Part shown: positions 35,973 to 44,804 of the stretch, one piece after another | Layout of the letters: every line of letters starts with the position of its first letter | How positions within the stretch are numbered: position 1 is the stretch's first letter | NCBI RefSeq assembly: GCF_049310885.1 | Contig: NZ_JBMDYO010000001.1 | Coordinates: 620,001-684,000 of the forward strand | Length of the DNA stretch: 64,000 bases | Direction of reading: 5' to 3' | Source of the DNA: CAYZJV01 sp049310885 | GTDB taxonomy: Bacteria > Spirochaetota > Spirochaetia > Sphaerochaetales > Sphaerochaetaceae | The notes under the pieces: model-generated | Seen by the model: the letters and a program-made list of their open reading frames with translations, nothing else | Database searches by the model: none | What the model was told of the DNA's origin: nothing | Program-made: the position numbers and the translations under genes

Positions 35973-36854
35973 TCAATTGTTTGAAGTTGATACCGACACT
36001 ACCTTTCTGCTGAACGTTAATTCATTCGCAGCAGTGGCTACGAGGATCAATACACCTCCCAACATCTGCAAAAGCGTTGTCTGCTCATGTAAAGCAAACA
36101 CCGATAGCAACACAGCCACAACGGGATCGATATAGCTGAGAATTGCAGCCTGTTGCCCCCTCACATGGGAAAGCGAAGTAAAATAGAGAACATACATGAT
36201 GCCAGTGTGAACCACTCCTATGATCAACAAAAGTAACAATTCATTTGTTTCGAGTGTACCAATATGGAAATCCTCCGTCACTTTTACATAGGGGATGAGA
36301 ACAATCATGGCAGCAACGAACTGTAAGTAAGTCCTAGTAATTCCATCGACCGCTGCGGATGCTTTATTGAACATCACGACCGTAGCATATAGTACTGCAG
36401 CAGCTAGGCCGTAGAGGACACCAAGAATATCATTGGACCCGCCTCCACTAACTCCGATGATGAGCACGATACCGCTGGTGGAGATAATGAAGCAGATAAT
36501 CTGCTTTGTATCAAGTTTCTCTTTGAGAAAAACAGCACTCGCAACAATCACTAACGTAGGAGCAAAGTAATAGCTCAAGGTAGACAAAGCCACACTCGTA
36601 TATCTATAGGCCTCGAACAGGAATATCCAGTTGAACCCCATTGCGGCACCGGAGAGTGCCAGTTTGATCAGATTACGACCAGATTGTCGTATCATTTTCA
36701 ATCGTTTGGTTACGACCATATATGTGAGAAGAACTAGCGTAGCCACAATGGCGCGCCAAAGAGCGATCTCTGCCGATGAAAGTGCAATATTCTTGACGAA
36801 GATACCAAGCGTGCCGAAAGTAGCCATTGCCAGGATTATTTGAAATCTATACAT
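35973..36854 (-). CDS. EamA/DMT superfamily transporter
   Basis: 293 residues with ten predicted membrane spans in two EamA repeats (first about 1-135, second about 150-285; PVVAVLLSVFALHEQTTLLQMLGG is the closing motif, given here in parts of the last two spans). The family exports amino acids or other small metabolites; substrate unknown. The ATG at 36854 has GGAG only about 16 bases upstream, at the edge of the repeat element at 36877, so translation may be weak or depend on that element. Confidence 0.85.
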   Translation of the reverse strand: MYRFQIILAMATFGTLGIFVKNIALSSAEIALWRAIVATLVLLTYMVVTKRLKMIRQSGRNLIKLALSGAAMGFNWIFLFEAYRYTSVALSTLSYYFAPTLVIVASAVFLKEKLDTKQIICFIISTSGIVLIIGVSGGGSNDILGVLYGLAAAVLYATVVMFNKASAAVDGITRTYLQFVAAMIVLIPYVKVTEDFHIGTLETNELLLLLIIGVVHTGIMYVLYFTSLSHVRGQQAAILSYIDPVVAVLLSVFALHEQTTLLQMLGGVLILVATAANELTFSRKVVSVSTSNN

Positions 36855-36876
36855 TTGAAGCGATTATCATCTCCTT

Positions 36877-37017
36877 CATTTCCCAACGAAACGAGGGTAG
36901 CGGAACAATCACTATTGGTCCATTACCGAGAGAGTGCAGGAATCGTATGGGGAGATACCCCGCCCCTGGGGCGGCACCGGAGGCGAAGCCTCCAGGGTCC
37001 AGGGCATGCCCTGGGGT
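36877..37017. repeat. Dispersed structured repeat, copy A (complete)
   Basis: Left module: ATTTCCCAACGAAACGAGGG, a variable hairpin (GGAACAAT-CACT-ATTGGTCC) and ACCGAGAGAGTGCAGGAAT. Right module: GC-rich hairpins CGCCCCTGGGGCG, GGAGGC-GAA-GCCTCC and CCAGGGCATGCCCTGG. The same order is found in copy B at 48768-48909. Lies between the unknown lipoprotein and the EamA gene. Confidence 0.75.
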
Positions 37018-37028
37018 CACGACACCAT

Positions 37029-37841
37029 TCATTTCTGTGTAGCAGGTTTTCGGGAAGCAGCCAGCGAATAATAGTGATTGTTACTGCTATCATACCAACG
37101 AGCCAATATCACAAATCCATCAAGTGTTCCAGAGGCGACTTGAAGAACACCCTCCTGAAAATAGGAACCCTTTCCCAACGAACCTTCTGATTCGATATTC
37201 ATGGCATAGGATTTCGATTCAGTTATTGCTGCCGAACTCTTTTCGATAAGAGCTTCTGCTGCTAAGACATCAGAAGCCTCTAAAGAATCGCGTACAAAAG
37301 CATATCCCAAGGTTTCCCCCACCGCCACCAGATATCCATCGATCGTAGGTAGTTGATGCACCCACGTCGGCTTACCATCGGAATCGAACTTTTGCTTATA
37401 CGGTCTTGCCATCGCATTTTTCACAGGATCGGAGGCGATGATTACAACACCCTCTCTTCCGGCATTCCGAACCTCCAACAACTCTAAGCGTTCGAGAATA
37501 ATGCGCACATCTTTCTCAGAGTACAGTGCACTGCCATCGGTAGCGAACGAGAGAAGTCCATTGCTAGAGGATTCACTCACCAACTTGCTGGTAACCTGAA
37601 GACCCTCGTTTATCGCAATGCTCCTTGCACAATTATACAAAGCTTCGGCAATTTCCTTTTCAGTTGTTGAATAGGGAGCTGACACTCCCATGAAGACATT
37701 CAAAGGATATTCATCCAAATTCCATAACTGAGCAGTCTCCATAGTCCGATCTCCCCCTTGGGGGACAGTTTTCGAGTTTACACAACCGAAAGAAAGGAGC
37801 AACACAATTACTATACTGGCAAGACAACAGACTCTTCTCAT
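37029..37841 (-). CDS. Uncharacterised lipoprotein
   Basis: 270 residues. Signal peptide MRRVCCLASIVIVLLLS ending in lipobox LSFGC, so a membrane-anchored periplasmic or surface protein. The body is soluble with a segment EALYNCARSIAINEGL and later YAMNIESEGSLG; this loosely recalls LPP20-type lipoproteins but I do not recognise a family with confidence. ATG 37841 follows GGAGGATGTCT; the ATG two codons earlier is inside the ribosome site. Its stop codon lies at the edge of repeat copy A. Confidence 0.75.
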   Translation of the reverse strand: MRRVCCLASIVIVLLLSFGCVNSKTVPQGGDRTMETAQLWNLDEYPLNVFMGVSAPYSTTEKEIAEALYNCARSIAINEGLQVTSKLVSESSSNGLLSFATDGSALYSEKDVRIILERLELLEVRNAGREGVVIIASDPVKNAMARPYKQKFDSDGKPTWVHQLPTIDGYLVAVGETLGYAFVRDSLEASDVLAAEALIEKSSAAITESKSYAMNIESEGSLGKGSYFQEGVLQVASGTLDGFVILARWYDSSNNHYYSLAASRKPATQK

Positions 37842-38010
37842 AGACATCCTCCATGACGGTCATGGTATAGGGCTTAGGATAATTCAACTCCATATGATTA
37901 TCAATGTAAATGAATGATATGCAAGCAAGCGGACACTTTCCACACCGAGGCGATGGCATTAATGTTCCGATGGTTGACGAATTCCCCATATAGTTTAACT
38001 AATATATCCA

Positions 38011-38025
38011 AATCGGTATCCGATT
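38011..38025. promoter_or_regulatory. Palindrome upstream of pckG
   Basis: AATCGG-TAT-CCGATT, six perfect pairs, about 95 bases before the pckG ATG. The rest of the 277-base gap (37842-38118) holds no convincing gene. Operator function is a guess from position. Confidence 0.3.
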
Positions 38026-38118
38026 GAATCCACTTTTCCCATACACGCAACTGTGCGGTTGAATAAATGGAATAAAAAGGTAACAATAGAGACATAACCT
38101 TGATCATAAGGAGATTAT

Positions 38119-40014
38119 ATGAATAAGTTTGAAACAGTACTTAAAGCAAAGATGAGCGAAGAAAGCTTCGCCAAGATTGCAGCCTTGAAGAACGACAAGG
38201 TCATGGAGTTCGTCGGAACGTTCGCCGAACACTGCGATCCAAAATCGATCTATGTCTGCGATGACAGCGAGAAGGACACTCAGTATGTCCGTGAGCAGGC
38301 TCTTGCCAAAGGTGAGGAACATCCACTAGCAAACTCTAAACAAACCATCCACTGGGACGGTTATGGAGACCAAGCTCGTGACAAGAAAAATACCAGATTC
38401 ATGGTCTATAAAGAGAACATGGATAAGATGGCAAGCCTCAACTCAATCGAGTATGAAGAGGGATTGGCTGAGATCCTGGGAATCGCTAAAGGTATCATGA
38501 AAGGTAAGGACGCGGTTGTCCTGTTCTATTCTGAAGGTCCGACCGAAAGCCCATTCACTATCCCCTGTATCCAGTTTACCGACAGTTGGTACGTTGCTCA
38601 CTCGGAAAACATTCTCTACCGTACTGCTTACAACCATTTCCTTAAGATGAAGGAAGCCGAGAAAGACGACTTCTTCCGCTTCATCCACTCTGCTGGCGAA
38701 TTGGATAAGAATGGCTGTTCCGTCAATCTCCAGAACCGCAGGATTTACATGGATACCCAAAATAACATCGTATATTCAATGAACGACCAGTATGCCGGTA
38801 ACTCTGTTGGTTTGAAAAAACACTCCATGCGCCTTGCAATTAACAAATCGGGCAATGAAGGTTGGTTGTGTGAACATATGTTCGTCATGGCAGCCTTGGA
38901 TAAGAAGAAAAATCGCAAGACCTACTTCTGTGGAGCCTATCCATCAGCCTGTGGAAAAACATCCACTGCGATGATTCCAGGAGAGCAGATTGTTGGTGAC
39001 GATATCGCATACTTTAGAAACATCAATGGTGAATTCAGAGCTGTAAACGTCGAGTTCGGTATGTTCGGTATCATCAAGGATGTGAATGAGCAGGATGATC
39101 CTGTCATCTTCAAAAACCTCATGATTGATCAGGAGGTCATTTTCTCCAACATCTTACGTGGTCCAGACAATAAGCCATATTGGCTTGGAATGGGTGTCGA
39201 TTCACCTGATGAAGGCCGGAACCACTTCGGAGAATGGAAGAAGGGCACCAAGGATGCAGATGGCAAGGAAGTAGGTGTTGCTCACGGTAACGCACGCTAC
39301 ACCATGCGTCTGGACTATCTGGACAATATTGACAAGGTTGGATTCGAAGCTAAGGAAGGCGTCAAGGTCGACGGAGTCCTCTACGGCGGTCGTGATAGCG
39401 ATATAACTGTACCTGTCGAAGAGTCTCCCAACTGGAAGGACGGTATCCTACTCAAGGCTGCAACCCTTGAATCCGAGACTACCAGCGCCACATTAGGGAA
39501 AGAGGGTGTTCGCACACCGAGCCCCATGGCGAATATGGACTTTGTTTCCTACCCCTTGGGTACCTATACCATGAACAACATCAAATTTGGTGAGGGAGTC
39601 AAAGATACACCGAAGATCTTCAGCAACAACTACTTCATGAGAGATGAAAATGGTAATTTCATGACCAGTAAGTTGGCGAAGAAGGTTTGGTTGCACTGGG
39701 CTGATGGTCGTATTCATAACGAATATCAGGCATATGATACACCCACCGGAAAGATTCCTCTCTATGAAGACTTGAAGGACCTCTTCAAGGAACACCTGAA
39801 TGAGGACTTCCCAAAAGAGAAGTACGATTACCTCTTTACTTTCCGTTGCACCAAGTGGATTGAGAAGCTGGAGAGAACGAAAGCCTATTACAAGAAGATG
39901 GACCCGAATACTCCACAGGAAATTTTCGAATATTGGGATGCTACTATCGAAAGAATTTCAAAAGCCAAGGATACATATGGTGATCTCATTCTTCCCGGCA
40001 CCTTCAAAGGATAA
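38119..40014 (+). CDS. pckG: Phosphoenolpyruvate carboxykinase (GTP)
   Basis: 631 residues, the GTP-dependent family (the ATP type is shorter and differs in its P-loop). Kinase-1a loop GAYPSACGKTSTAM with the reactive Cys, metal-site region EFRAVNVEFGMFGIIKDVNE and the nucleotide-site segments TPSPMANMDFV and NNYFMRDENG. It interconverts oxaloacetate and PEP; in fermenting anaerobes it may run towards oxaloacetate and yield GTP. AAGGAGATTAT precedes the ATG. Codon use looks like that of a highly expressed gene. Ends in a strong terminator. Confidence 0.97.
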   Translation: MNKFETVLKAKMSEESFAKIAALKNDKVMEFVGTFAEHCDPKSIYVCDDSEKDTQYVREQALAKGEEHPLANSKQTIHWDGYGDQARDKKNTRFMVYKENMDKMASLNSIEYEEGLAEILGIAKGIMKGKDAVVLFYSEGPTESPFTIPCIQFTDSWYVAHSENILYRTAYNHFLKMKEAEKDDFFRFIHSAGELDKNGCSVNLQNRRIYMDTQNNIVYSMNDQYAGNSVGLKKHSMRLAINKSGNEGWLCEHMFVMAALDKKKNRKTYFCGAYPSACGKTSTAMIPGEQIVGDDIAYFRNINGEFRAVNVEFGMFGIIKDVNEQDDPVIFKNLMIDQEVIFSNILRGPDNKPYWLGMGVDSPDEGRNHFGEWKKGTKDADGKEVGVAHGNARYTMRLDYLDNIDKVGFEAKEGVKVDGVLYGGRDSDITVPVEESPNWKDGILLKAATLESETTSATLGKEGVRTPSPMANMDFVSYPLGTYTMNNIKFGEGVKDTPKIFSNNYFMRDENGNFMTSKLAKKVWLHWADGRIHNEYQAYDTPTGKIPLYEDLKDLFKEHLNEDFPKEKYDYLFTFRCTKWIEKLERTKAYYKKMDPNTPQEIFEYWDATIERISKAKDTYGDLILPGTFKG

Positions 40015-40045
40015 TCCTTTGGATGTTCTATAGCACATAATATTT

Positions 40046-40080
40046 GCGGCACGTGTGGAAATTCCATACGTGCCGCTTTT
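40046..40080 (+). terminator. Rho-independent terminator of pckG
   Basis: GCGGCACGT and TGGAA pair with TTCCA and ACGTGCCGC around a single-base loop, followed by TTTTCTTT. Very stable and 31 bases after the stop. On the minus strand it lacks a T-run, so it probably does not serve the convergent Na/Pi gene. Confidence 0.9.
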
Positions 40081-40107
40081 CTTTCACCCTCTGAATGGTT
40101 GTGATGA

Positions 40108-41775
40108 TTATCCGAGCCTATTCAAACTCTCAGTAATATTCAGACAGTGGTCACCGATCTGCTCTACATGCCTGACAATGTCGATATAGAGAAGTTCAAC
40201 TTTTACATCAGCACCGGATTGTAGTCTCTTTGAGGCTGATTGCTTGAGGATATTACGCATTTTGTTAATCTCGTTCTCCAGCTTTACAGCGACAGCGACA
40301 TTCTCACTCGACATATGTTCATTCAGGTGACTACGGATGAAATGGATGAATTGTTTTACCAGATCGACATACGGAAGCAGTTTTTCGATTGCTTTTGGAT
40401 CCATCTCGATCTTTTGCTTTGTTTTTCGCTCTGACAGGATCATCAGGTTATAACAACTATCTCCAATACTCTCCAACTCATTTGTAATACGCATCATGCT
40501 ATATACATTGTTTGCACTGACTTGATTCATATTGTCCATGCTGCATTGGGAGAGAAACTTGGTGATCTCTTCCTGCATCTGGTCGGTGAGGTCTTCCATC
40601 TTCTTTTGGGTCTCAACTTCATTGGCCATGGGGCTCTCAGGATGGCTGAAAATATCCCAAAATCGAGTAAACATATCTGAGATGATGTCTGCCATTTTGG
40701 CGAGCTCTCTCTTTACTGTAAGGAGATAGAGCTCAGGAGTGTCTTGCAACGTAGCCCGAATGTATTTGAGCGAGTATGCTGTGGGAATGCCCTCTTCATC
40801 GGGAACCAGCTTTGTCACCATCTTCGCTATCAGATTAACGAAAAAACTACAGAGGAACGTGTTGGTAATATTGAATAACGTGTGGAACATTGCCAAGTGA
40901 GCCGGCAAGGCCTTCGCCCCATCCAATGCATACACATCCCCAGGCACTATAGTATTCACGAGATTGAGGAAAAGATAGAATATGGGGGTCATCCACAATA
41001 CGCCAAAAATATTGAATAGCGTGTGGGCTCGACTGGCACGACGTGCATTTACACTAGTCCCAATGGATGCAAGATAAGCAGTCACCGTAGTTCCGATATT
41101 TTCTCCCAAAACTATCGCTGCTGCCGTTGGATAGTCGATCCAACCTGCATAGGCCATGGTAAGGGTAATCGCCATGGCGGCCGATGATGATTGTACTATG
41201 ATGGTAAGTAGTGTACCTACGATAATGAACAAGAAGTAGGAAGCCAAACCATGGCCAGTAAAATTTGCTAGGAATTCGAGCATCTCGGGGTGCTGACTGA
41301 TATCAGGAACCGACCCCTTCAGGAAATCCAGACCCATGAAAAGCAGTCCGAATCCAATGAGGGTCTCACCAAGATCTTGTTTATTGAGCTTCTTGATTAA
41401 AAGTAGAATAAATCCAAATCCAATAGCTGGCAGAGCCATTGCACTGATTTTGACTTTGAATCCTAGGATCGCTACCAACCATCCAGTCACTGTGGTACCA
41501 ATATTGGCACCCATGATCACCCCGATGGATTGGGTCAACTGCAACAATCCGGCATTGACGAAACTGACCACCATAACCGTTGTTGCGGATGATGACTGGA
41601 CAATCGCAGTGATTGCGAACCCGGTAAGTATCGCAGAAACCCGATTCCCGGTCATAAAATTCAGAATGGATTGGAGACGCTCACCGGCAGCCTTCTGGAT
41701 ACCGTCGCTCATCGTCCTCATACCAAATAAGAACAAGCCTAAACTTCCGACAATTTGTAATAACTGATAAATCAT
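40108..41775 (-). CDS. Na/Pi cotransporter family protein with PhoU-like domain
   Basis: 555 residues. Two inverted Na/Pi repeats in the first 310 residues, each with a QSSSA motif (AIVQSSSATTVMVVSF and IIVQSSSAAMAITLT), then a helical PhoU-like domain (about 335-550). The NptA/YjbB group takes up or exports phosphate with sodium. ATG 41775 follows GAGGAGCGCAG; the longer frame to 41820 has no ribosome site. Single gene convergent with pckG. Confidence 0.92.
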   Translation of the reverse strand: MIYQLLQIVGSLGLFLFGMRTMSDGIQKAAGERLQSILNFMTGNRVSAILTGFAITAIVQSSSATTVMVVSFVNAGLLQLTQSIGVIMGANIGTTVTGWLVAILGFKVKISAMALPAIGFGFILLLIKKLNKQDLGETLIGFGLLFMGLDFLKGSVPDISQHPEMLEFLANFTGHGLASYFLFIIVGTLLTIIVQSSSAAMAITLTMAYAGWIDYPTAAAIVLGENIGTTVTAYLASIGTSVNARRASRAHTLFNIFGVLWMTPIFYLFLNLVNTIVPGDVYALDGAKALPAHLAMFHTLFNITNTFLCSFFVNLIAKMVTKLVPDEEGIPTAYSLKYIRATLQDTPELYLLTVKRELAKMADIISDMFTRFWDIFSHPESPMANEVETQKKMEDLTDQMQEEITKFLSQCSMDNMNQVSANNVYSMMRITNELESIGDSCYNLMILSERKTKQKIEMDPKAIEKLLPYVDLVKQFIHFIRSHLNEHMSSENVAVAVKLENEINKMRNILKQSASKRLQSGADVKVELLYIDIVRHVEQIGDHCLNITESLNRLG

Positions 41776-41861
41776 CTGCGCTCCTCTGAGAACCACTTGA
41801 GAATGTATCAGAGACGACAACGATTGAAAAGGGGGAAATTAAGCAATGTTCAATTCAGACA

Positions 41862-43034
41862 TTAACGGACGAGATACTCTCTAGCCTTCTCAAGCAGGTA
41901 CCGTGGCATCTTCAGATTTTCCAAAGAACCGATAGGAGTGTTTTTTCGGTATGTCACGATACGATTTGCCAAGATCGGTCCAATTCCAGGAACTTTCAGA
42001 AGATCCTCTTTCGAAGCTTTCGAGATAGAGACGGGAAAAAATTCAGGATGGTGCCTAGCCCAGAGTAATTTTGGATCGGAGCTCAAGTCTAGATTTCCCG
42101 TTTGGTCGAACAGAAGATCATTGAAAGTGAAACCATACTGCCGATACAGATAATCTGCCTGATAGAGCCTATGTTCACGCATCAGTATTTGTGGGTTGCC
42201 CGCCGCTGTACGTATCTCAGGAAAGAGTGAAGCTTGGGTTACTGGGGTAGCTTGAAGACCTAGTTGCTCGCCAGGTATCCGAGGATCTCCCAAACCCGAT
42301 TGGTAGGCACTATAATAGAGTCGGTTGTAGCCAAGCTTTCGATACATCGCCCAAGTATAGTTGAGAATCTCTTTATCGGTCTCATCTGAAGCCCCAACAA
42401 TGAACTGGCTAGTCTTGGTTACTTTTGCGAACGGACTTCCCTTGGCTGTCATCGCACTCAAGTACTTGATACCGCCAATGATATCGGTATCGTAGTGTTT
42501 GGATTCCGAGAGTTTGGCGAAATGGCTCGCACCTGGAGTTTCAATATTCAAAGATACAGCAGAAGAGAGGGATAAGGCCTTGTCGATTGCATCCGTTGAT
42601 GCACCGGGAATGATTTTCATATGGATATAGCCCCGATAGCGATACTGCTTACGAAGAATCTCGGCTGTTGCAATGAGCCTATCCATAGTATAATCTGCCG
42701 ATCCTATGACTCCACTACTGAGAAAAAGACCAATCAGCCGACGTTTGGACTGGAATTCCATAAAGAAACTGGCGAGTTCTTCAGGTTTAAGGGAAGTACG
42801 TCGAGTGTCAGTATCCTCCCGTAATGGACAGTACTTACAATCGTTTGTACATGAATTCGAAAGCAGGGTCTTGAGCATTATTCCTGAACCGCCACTTGCG
42901 ACTGTGACAGGATATAACCAAGACCCTGAATCTGTCCTCTTACGATGCTCCTGAGGCCTCTTTGTAGAGCAGGCACAGGAGAGATCATATTGGGCATCTC
43001 GAGCAAGAATATCTAATTTCGTAGCGGTATCCAT
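41862..43034 (-). CDS. Radical SAM protein, putative DNA modification/repair family
   Basis: 390 residues. Radical SAM cluster CTNDCKYC near residue 62-69, preceded by a conserved LKTLLSNS; C-terminal helix-hairpin-helix DLLKVPGIGPILANRIVTYR, a DNA-binding element. This is the pattern of the family annotated as putative DNA modification/repair radical SAM protein (TIGR03916 by memory). Relatives are usually next to a second protein with a uracil-DNA-glycosylase-like domain; none is found beside it here. Reaction unknown. No strong ribosome site before the ATG. Confidence 0.88.
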   Translation of the reverse strand: MDTATKLDILARDAQYDLSCACSTKRPQEHRKRTDSGSWLYPVTVASGGSGIMLKTLLSNSCTNDCKYCPLREDTDTRRTSLKPEELASFFMEFQSKRRLIGLFLSSGVIGSADYTMDRLIATAEILRKQYRYRGYIHMKIIPGASTDAIDKALSLSSAVSLNIETPGASHFAKLSESKHYDTDIIGGIKYLSAMTAKGSPFAKVTKTSQFIVGASDETDKEILNYTWAMYRKLGYNRLYYSAYQSGLGDPRIPGEQLGLQATPVTQASLFPEIRTAAGNPQILMREHRLYQADYLYRQYGFTFNDLLFDQTGNLDLSSDPKLLWARHHPEFFPVSISKASKEDLLKVPGIGPILANRIVTYRKNTPIGSLENLKMPRYLLEKAREYLVR

Positions 43035-43087
43035 GCTCGAATGGTAACATATGTATAGTACTTTTCAAAGAGTAAATTGGTCGCTTC

Positions 43088-44275
43088 TTAAATTTTCCGA
43101 GGATCCACATCGGCTTCATAATCGACTGAATCGAAGCCAAAACCATGAATCTGATCATAAGATTGACGAAACCCTTCCAGATCTCCCTTTACGAGGGATT
43201 CTCCCTCTGTCTGTAACTTCCATCGCCTATCGACTTCAGCCTGAACATCTTCCCGCATTTCCCAATCATCGAGTCGGATTCTCCCCTCCTCATCGACAGG
43301 GACATCATTATCTTTGTACAATCTATCGGTAAACAGACGGAACATCTGCTGAGTACACTCTTCATGTAAGCCCATCTCTTTCATCACCTGGTACAATAGT
43401 GCGATATAGAGGGGGACTACTGGAATGACAGCGCTTGCCCGGGTAACCAATGCCTTGTTTACAGCAACATATGCAGAACCTTGGAGATTTTTTAGACGTC
43501 CGGTTAAGACCTTGGCTGTGTGTTCCAGATGTTCCTTTGCCTTTCCAATAGTTCCTTCACGATAGACTGGAAAAGTGATTTCAGGTCCGATATAGGAGTA
43601 TGCAACTGTTTTTATGCCCTCGGCAAGGAGTCCGCGACTAGCAAGGAAATCTATCCATAACTGCCAATCCTCGCCACCCATTACCTTTACGGTTTCTGCT
43701 ATCTGATTTTCTTCGGCAGGTTCGATTACAGCCTTCTCTATGATTCCCGATTGTACATCGACCGAGAGTGCGGTGTAGGTTTTTCCAATCGGCTTCAAGA
43801 CCGATTTATAGGTCTCGCCTGTTTCTGGATCTATTCTCATGGGTGAAGCTAAACTGTAGACAACCAGATCCACCTGCCCAAGGTCTTTTTCTACCAGGTC
43901 GGCGACTGCCTGCTTCATCTCTTTCGAGAAGGCATCGCCAAAAAGGCTCTCTGCGTACAATCGGCGATTACGGGCTTCGCGTTCAAACGCCATGGTATTG
44001 TACCACCCGGGAGTAGCAACTTTCTTCTCTGCTGGTTCCCGCTCAAACGAGACATTGATTGTGGCAGCATTTCCCATGACAGCTGCAACCATACGTGAGG
44101 CAAGACCGTATCCAGTGGAACCACCGATTACCAATACCCTCTTCGGAAATCGATCACCGTGATCACTTCCCTTCTTGGCATCCAACCATGCGAATTGGTC
44201 TTCGACATAGCGTACACATCCTGTGGGATGCGCGGTTAAAGAGACATTACGCATTACTTTCTGCTTAATAATCAT
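43088..44275 (-). CDS. fabV: Trans-2-enoyl-ACP/CoA reductase, FabV type
   Basis: 395 residues, typical for FabV. N-terminal MIIKQKVMRNVSLTAHPTGC, the extended Rossmann motif VLVIGGSTGYGLASR, and the FabV-specific Tyr-x8-Lys pair in YREGTIGKAK. It reduces the enoyl thioester in each elongation round with NAD(P)H and is naturally insensitive to triclosan in several species. Treponema denticola has the well-studied TER member. It closes the fabH-D-G-F-Z-V cluster, 6 bases after fabZ, with GAGGAG upstream of the ATG. Confidence 0.96.
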   Translation of the reverse strand: MIIKQKVMRNVSLTAHPTGCVRYVEDQFAWLDAKKGSDHGDRFPKRVLVIGGSTGYGLASRMVAAVMGNAATINVSFEREPAEKKVATPGWYNTMAFEREARNRRLYAESLFGDAFSKEMKQAVADLVEKDLGQVDLVVYSLASPMRIDPETGETYKSVLKPIGKTYTALSVDVQSGIIEKAVIEPAEENQIAETVKVMGGEDWQLWIDFLASRGLLAEGIKTVAYSYIGPEITFPVYREGTIGKAKEHLEHTAKVLTGRLKNLQGSAYVAVNKALVTRASAVIPVVPLYIALLYQVMKEMGLHEECTQQMFRLFTDRLYKDNDVPVDEEGRIRLDDWEMREDVQAEVDRRWKLQTEGESLVKGDLEGFRQSYDQIHGFGFDSVDYEADVDPRKI

Positions 44276-44281
44276 ATCGAT

Positions 44282-44728
44282 TCAACTCTCCTCTACCGAT
44301 TGTTCGCTCAAGACACACATCCATGTCGCTTCGGCTGCAAGCACATCGCCTACGAAAATCTTCCCGCTTTGCTTAATAACCCGCTGGGATATCCTGAGAT
44401 TCTTCACTTCAATCCTCGCAGTATCACCTGGGCGCACCTGTTGCCTAAACTTGGCTTTTTCTACCGTTCCCAAGACAAAGAGGACACCTTTCTTGAGAAT
44501 TTCAAGCTGTCTAAGACCAGCTCCCCCACATTGGGCCATAGTCTCAATGAGAATGACGCCGGGAACAACAGGATATTCGGGGAAATGACCTTGAAAGAAC
44601 GGTTCATTGGGACCGAAATAGCGCGTTCCCACTATTGTTTCCTCGTCTACTTCAGTCAGCTTATCCACATAGAGGAAGGGGAAACGGTGAATCAGAAGTT
44701 CTTCAATCGGTTGATATTGTTCATTCAT
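44282..44728 (-). CDS. fabZ: 3-hydroxyacyl-ACP dehydratase
   Basis: 148 residues, hot-dog fold. HRFPFLYVDKLTE at residues about 14-26 and FQGHFPEYPVVPGVILIETM with the catalytic His and Glu. It removes water from 3-hydroxyacyl-ACP. ATG 44728 follows AAGGAGAATGATCAA; the open frame extends upstream through repeat copy C and is not coding there. Between fabF and fabV in the cluster. Confidence 0.95.
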   Translation of the reverse strand: MNEQYQPIEELLIHRFPFLYVDKLTEVDEETIVGTRYFGPNEPFFQGHFPEYPVVPGVILIETMAQCGGAGLRQLEILKKGVLFVLGTVEKAKFRQQVRPGDTARIEVKNLRISQRVIKQSGKIFVGDVLAAEATWMCVLSEQSVEES

Positions 44729-44748
44729 TTGATCATTCTCCTTAGGAT

Positions 44749-44804
44749 GTAGTAGGAAGCAACGCCTCCTCTTTCCAGGGCTTGCCCTGAGGTATGTAAC
44801 CCTT
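44749..44804. repeat. Dispersed structured repeat, copy C (right module only)
   Basis: GTAGGAAGCAACGCCTCCTC, then CCAGGGCTTGCCCTGA and GGTATGTAACCC match the right module of copy B with few changes. It lies in the 76-base gap between fabF and fabZ, touching the fabF stop codon, so the fab mRNA must carry its hairpins. Confidence 0.65.

Noticed and set aside
36877..37017. Integron attC-like site (CCCAAC block in the repeat)
   Set aside because: No matching GTT-type inverse core at the far end, no cassette layout and no integrase gene in the window.
36827..37190. Open frames across repeat copy A with Pro/Gly/Ala-rich translations
   Set aside because: They are read-through of palindromic GC-rich DNA; the similar translation in copy B follows from DNA identity, with no ribosome site or codon pattern of its own.
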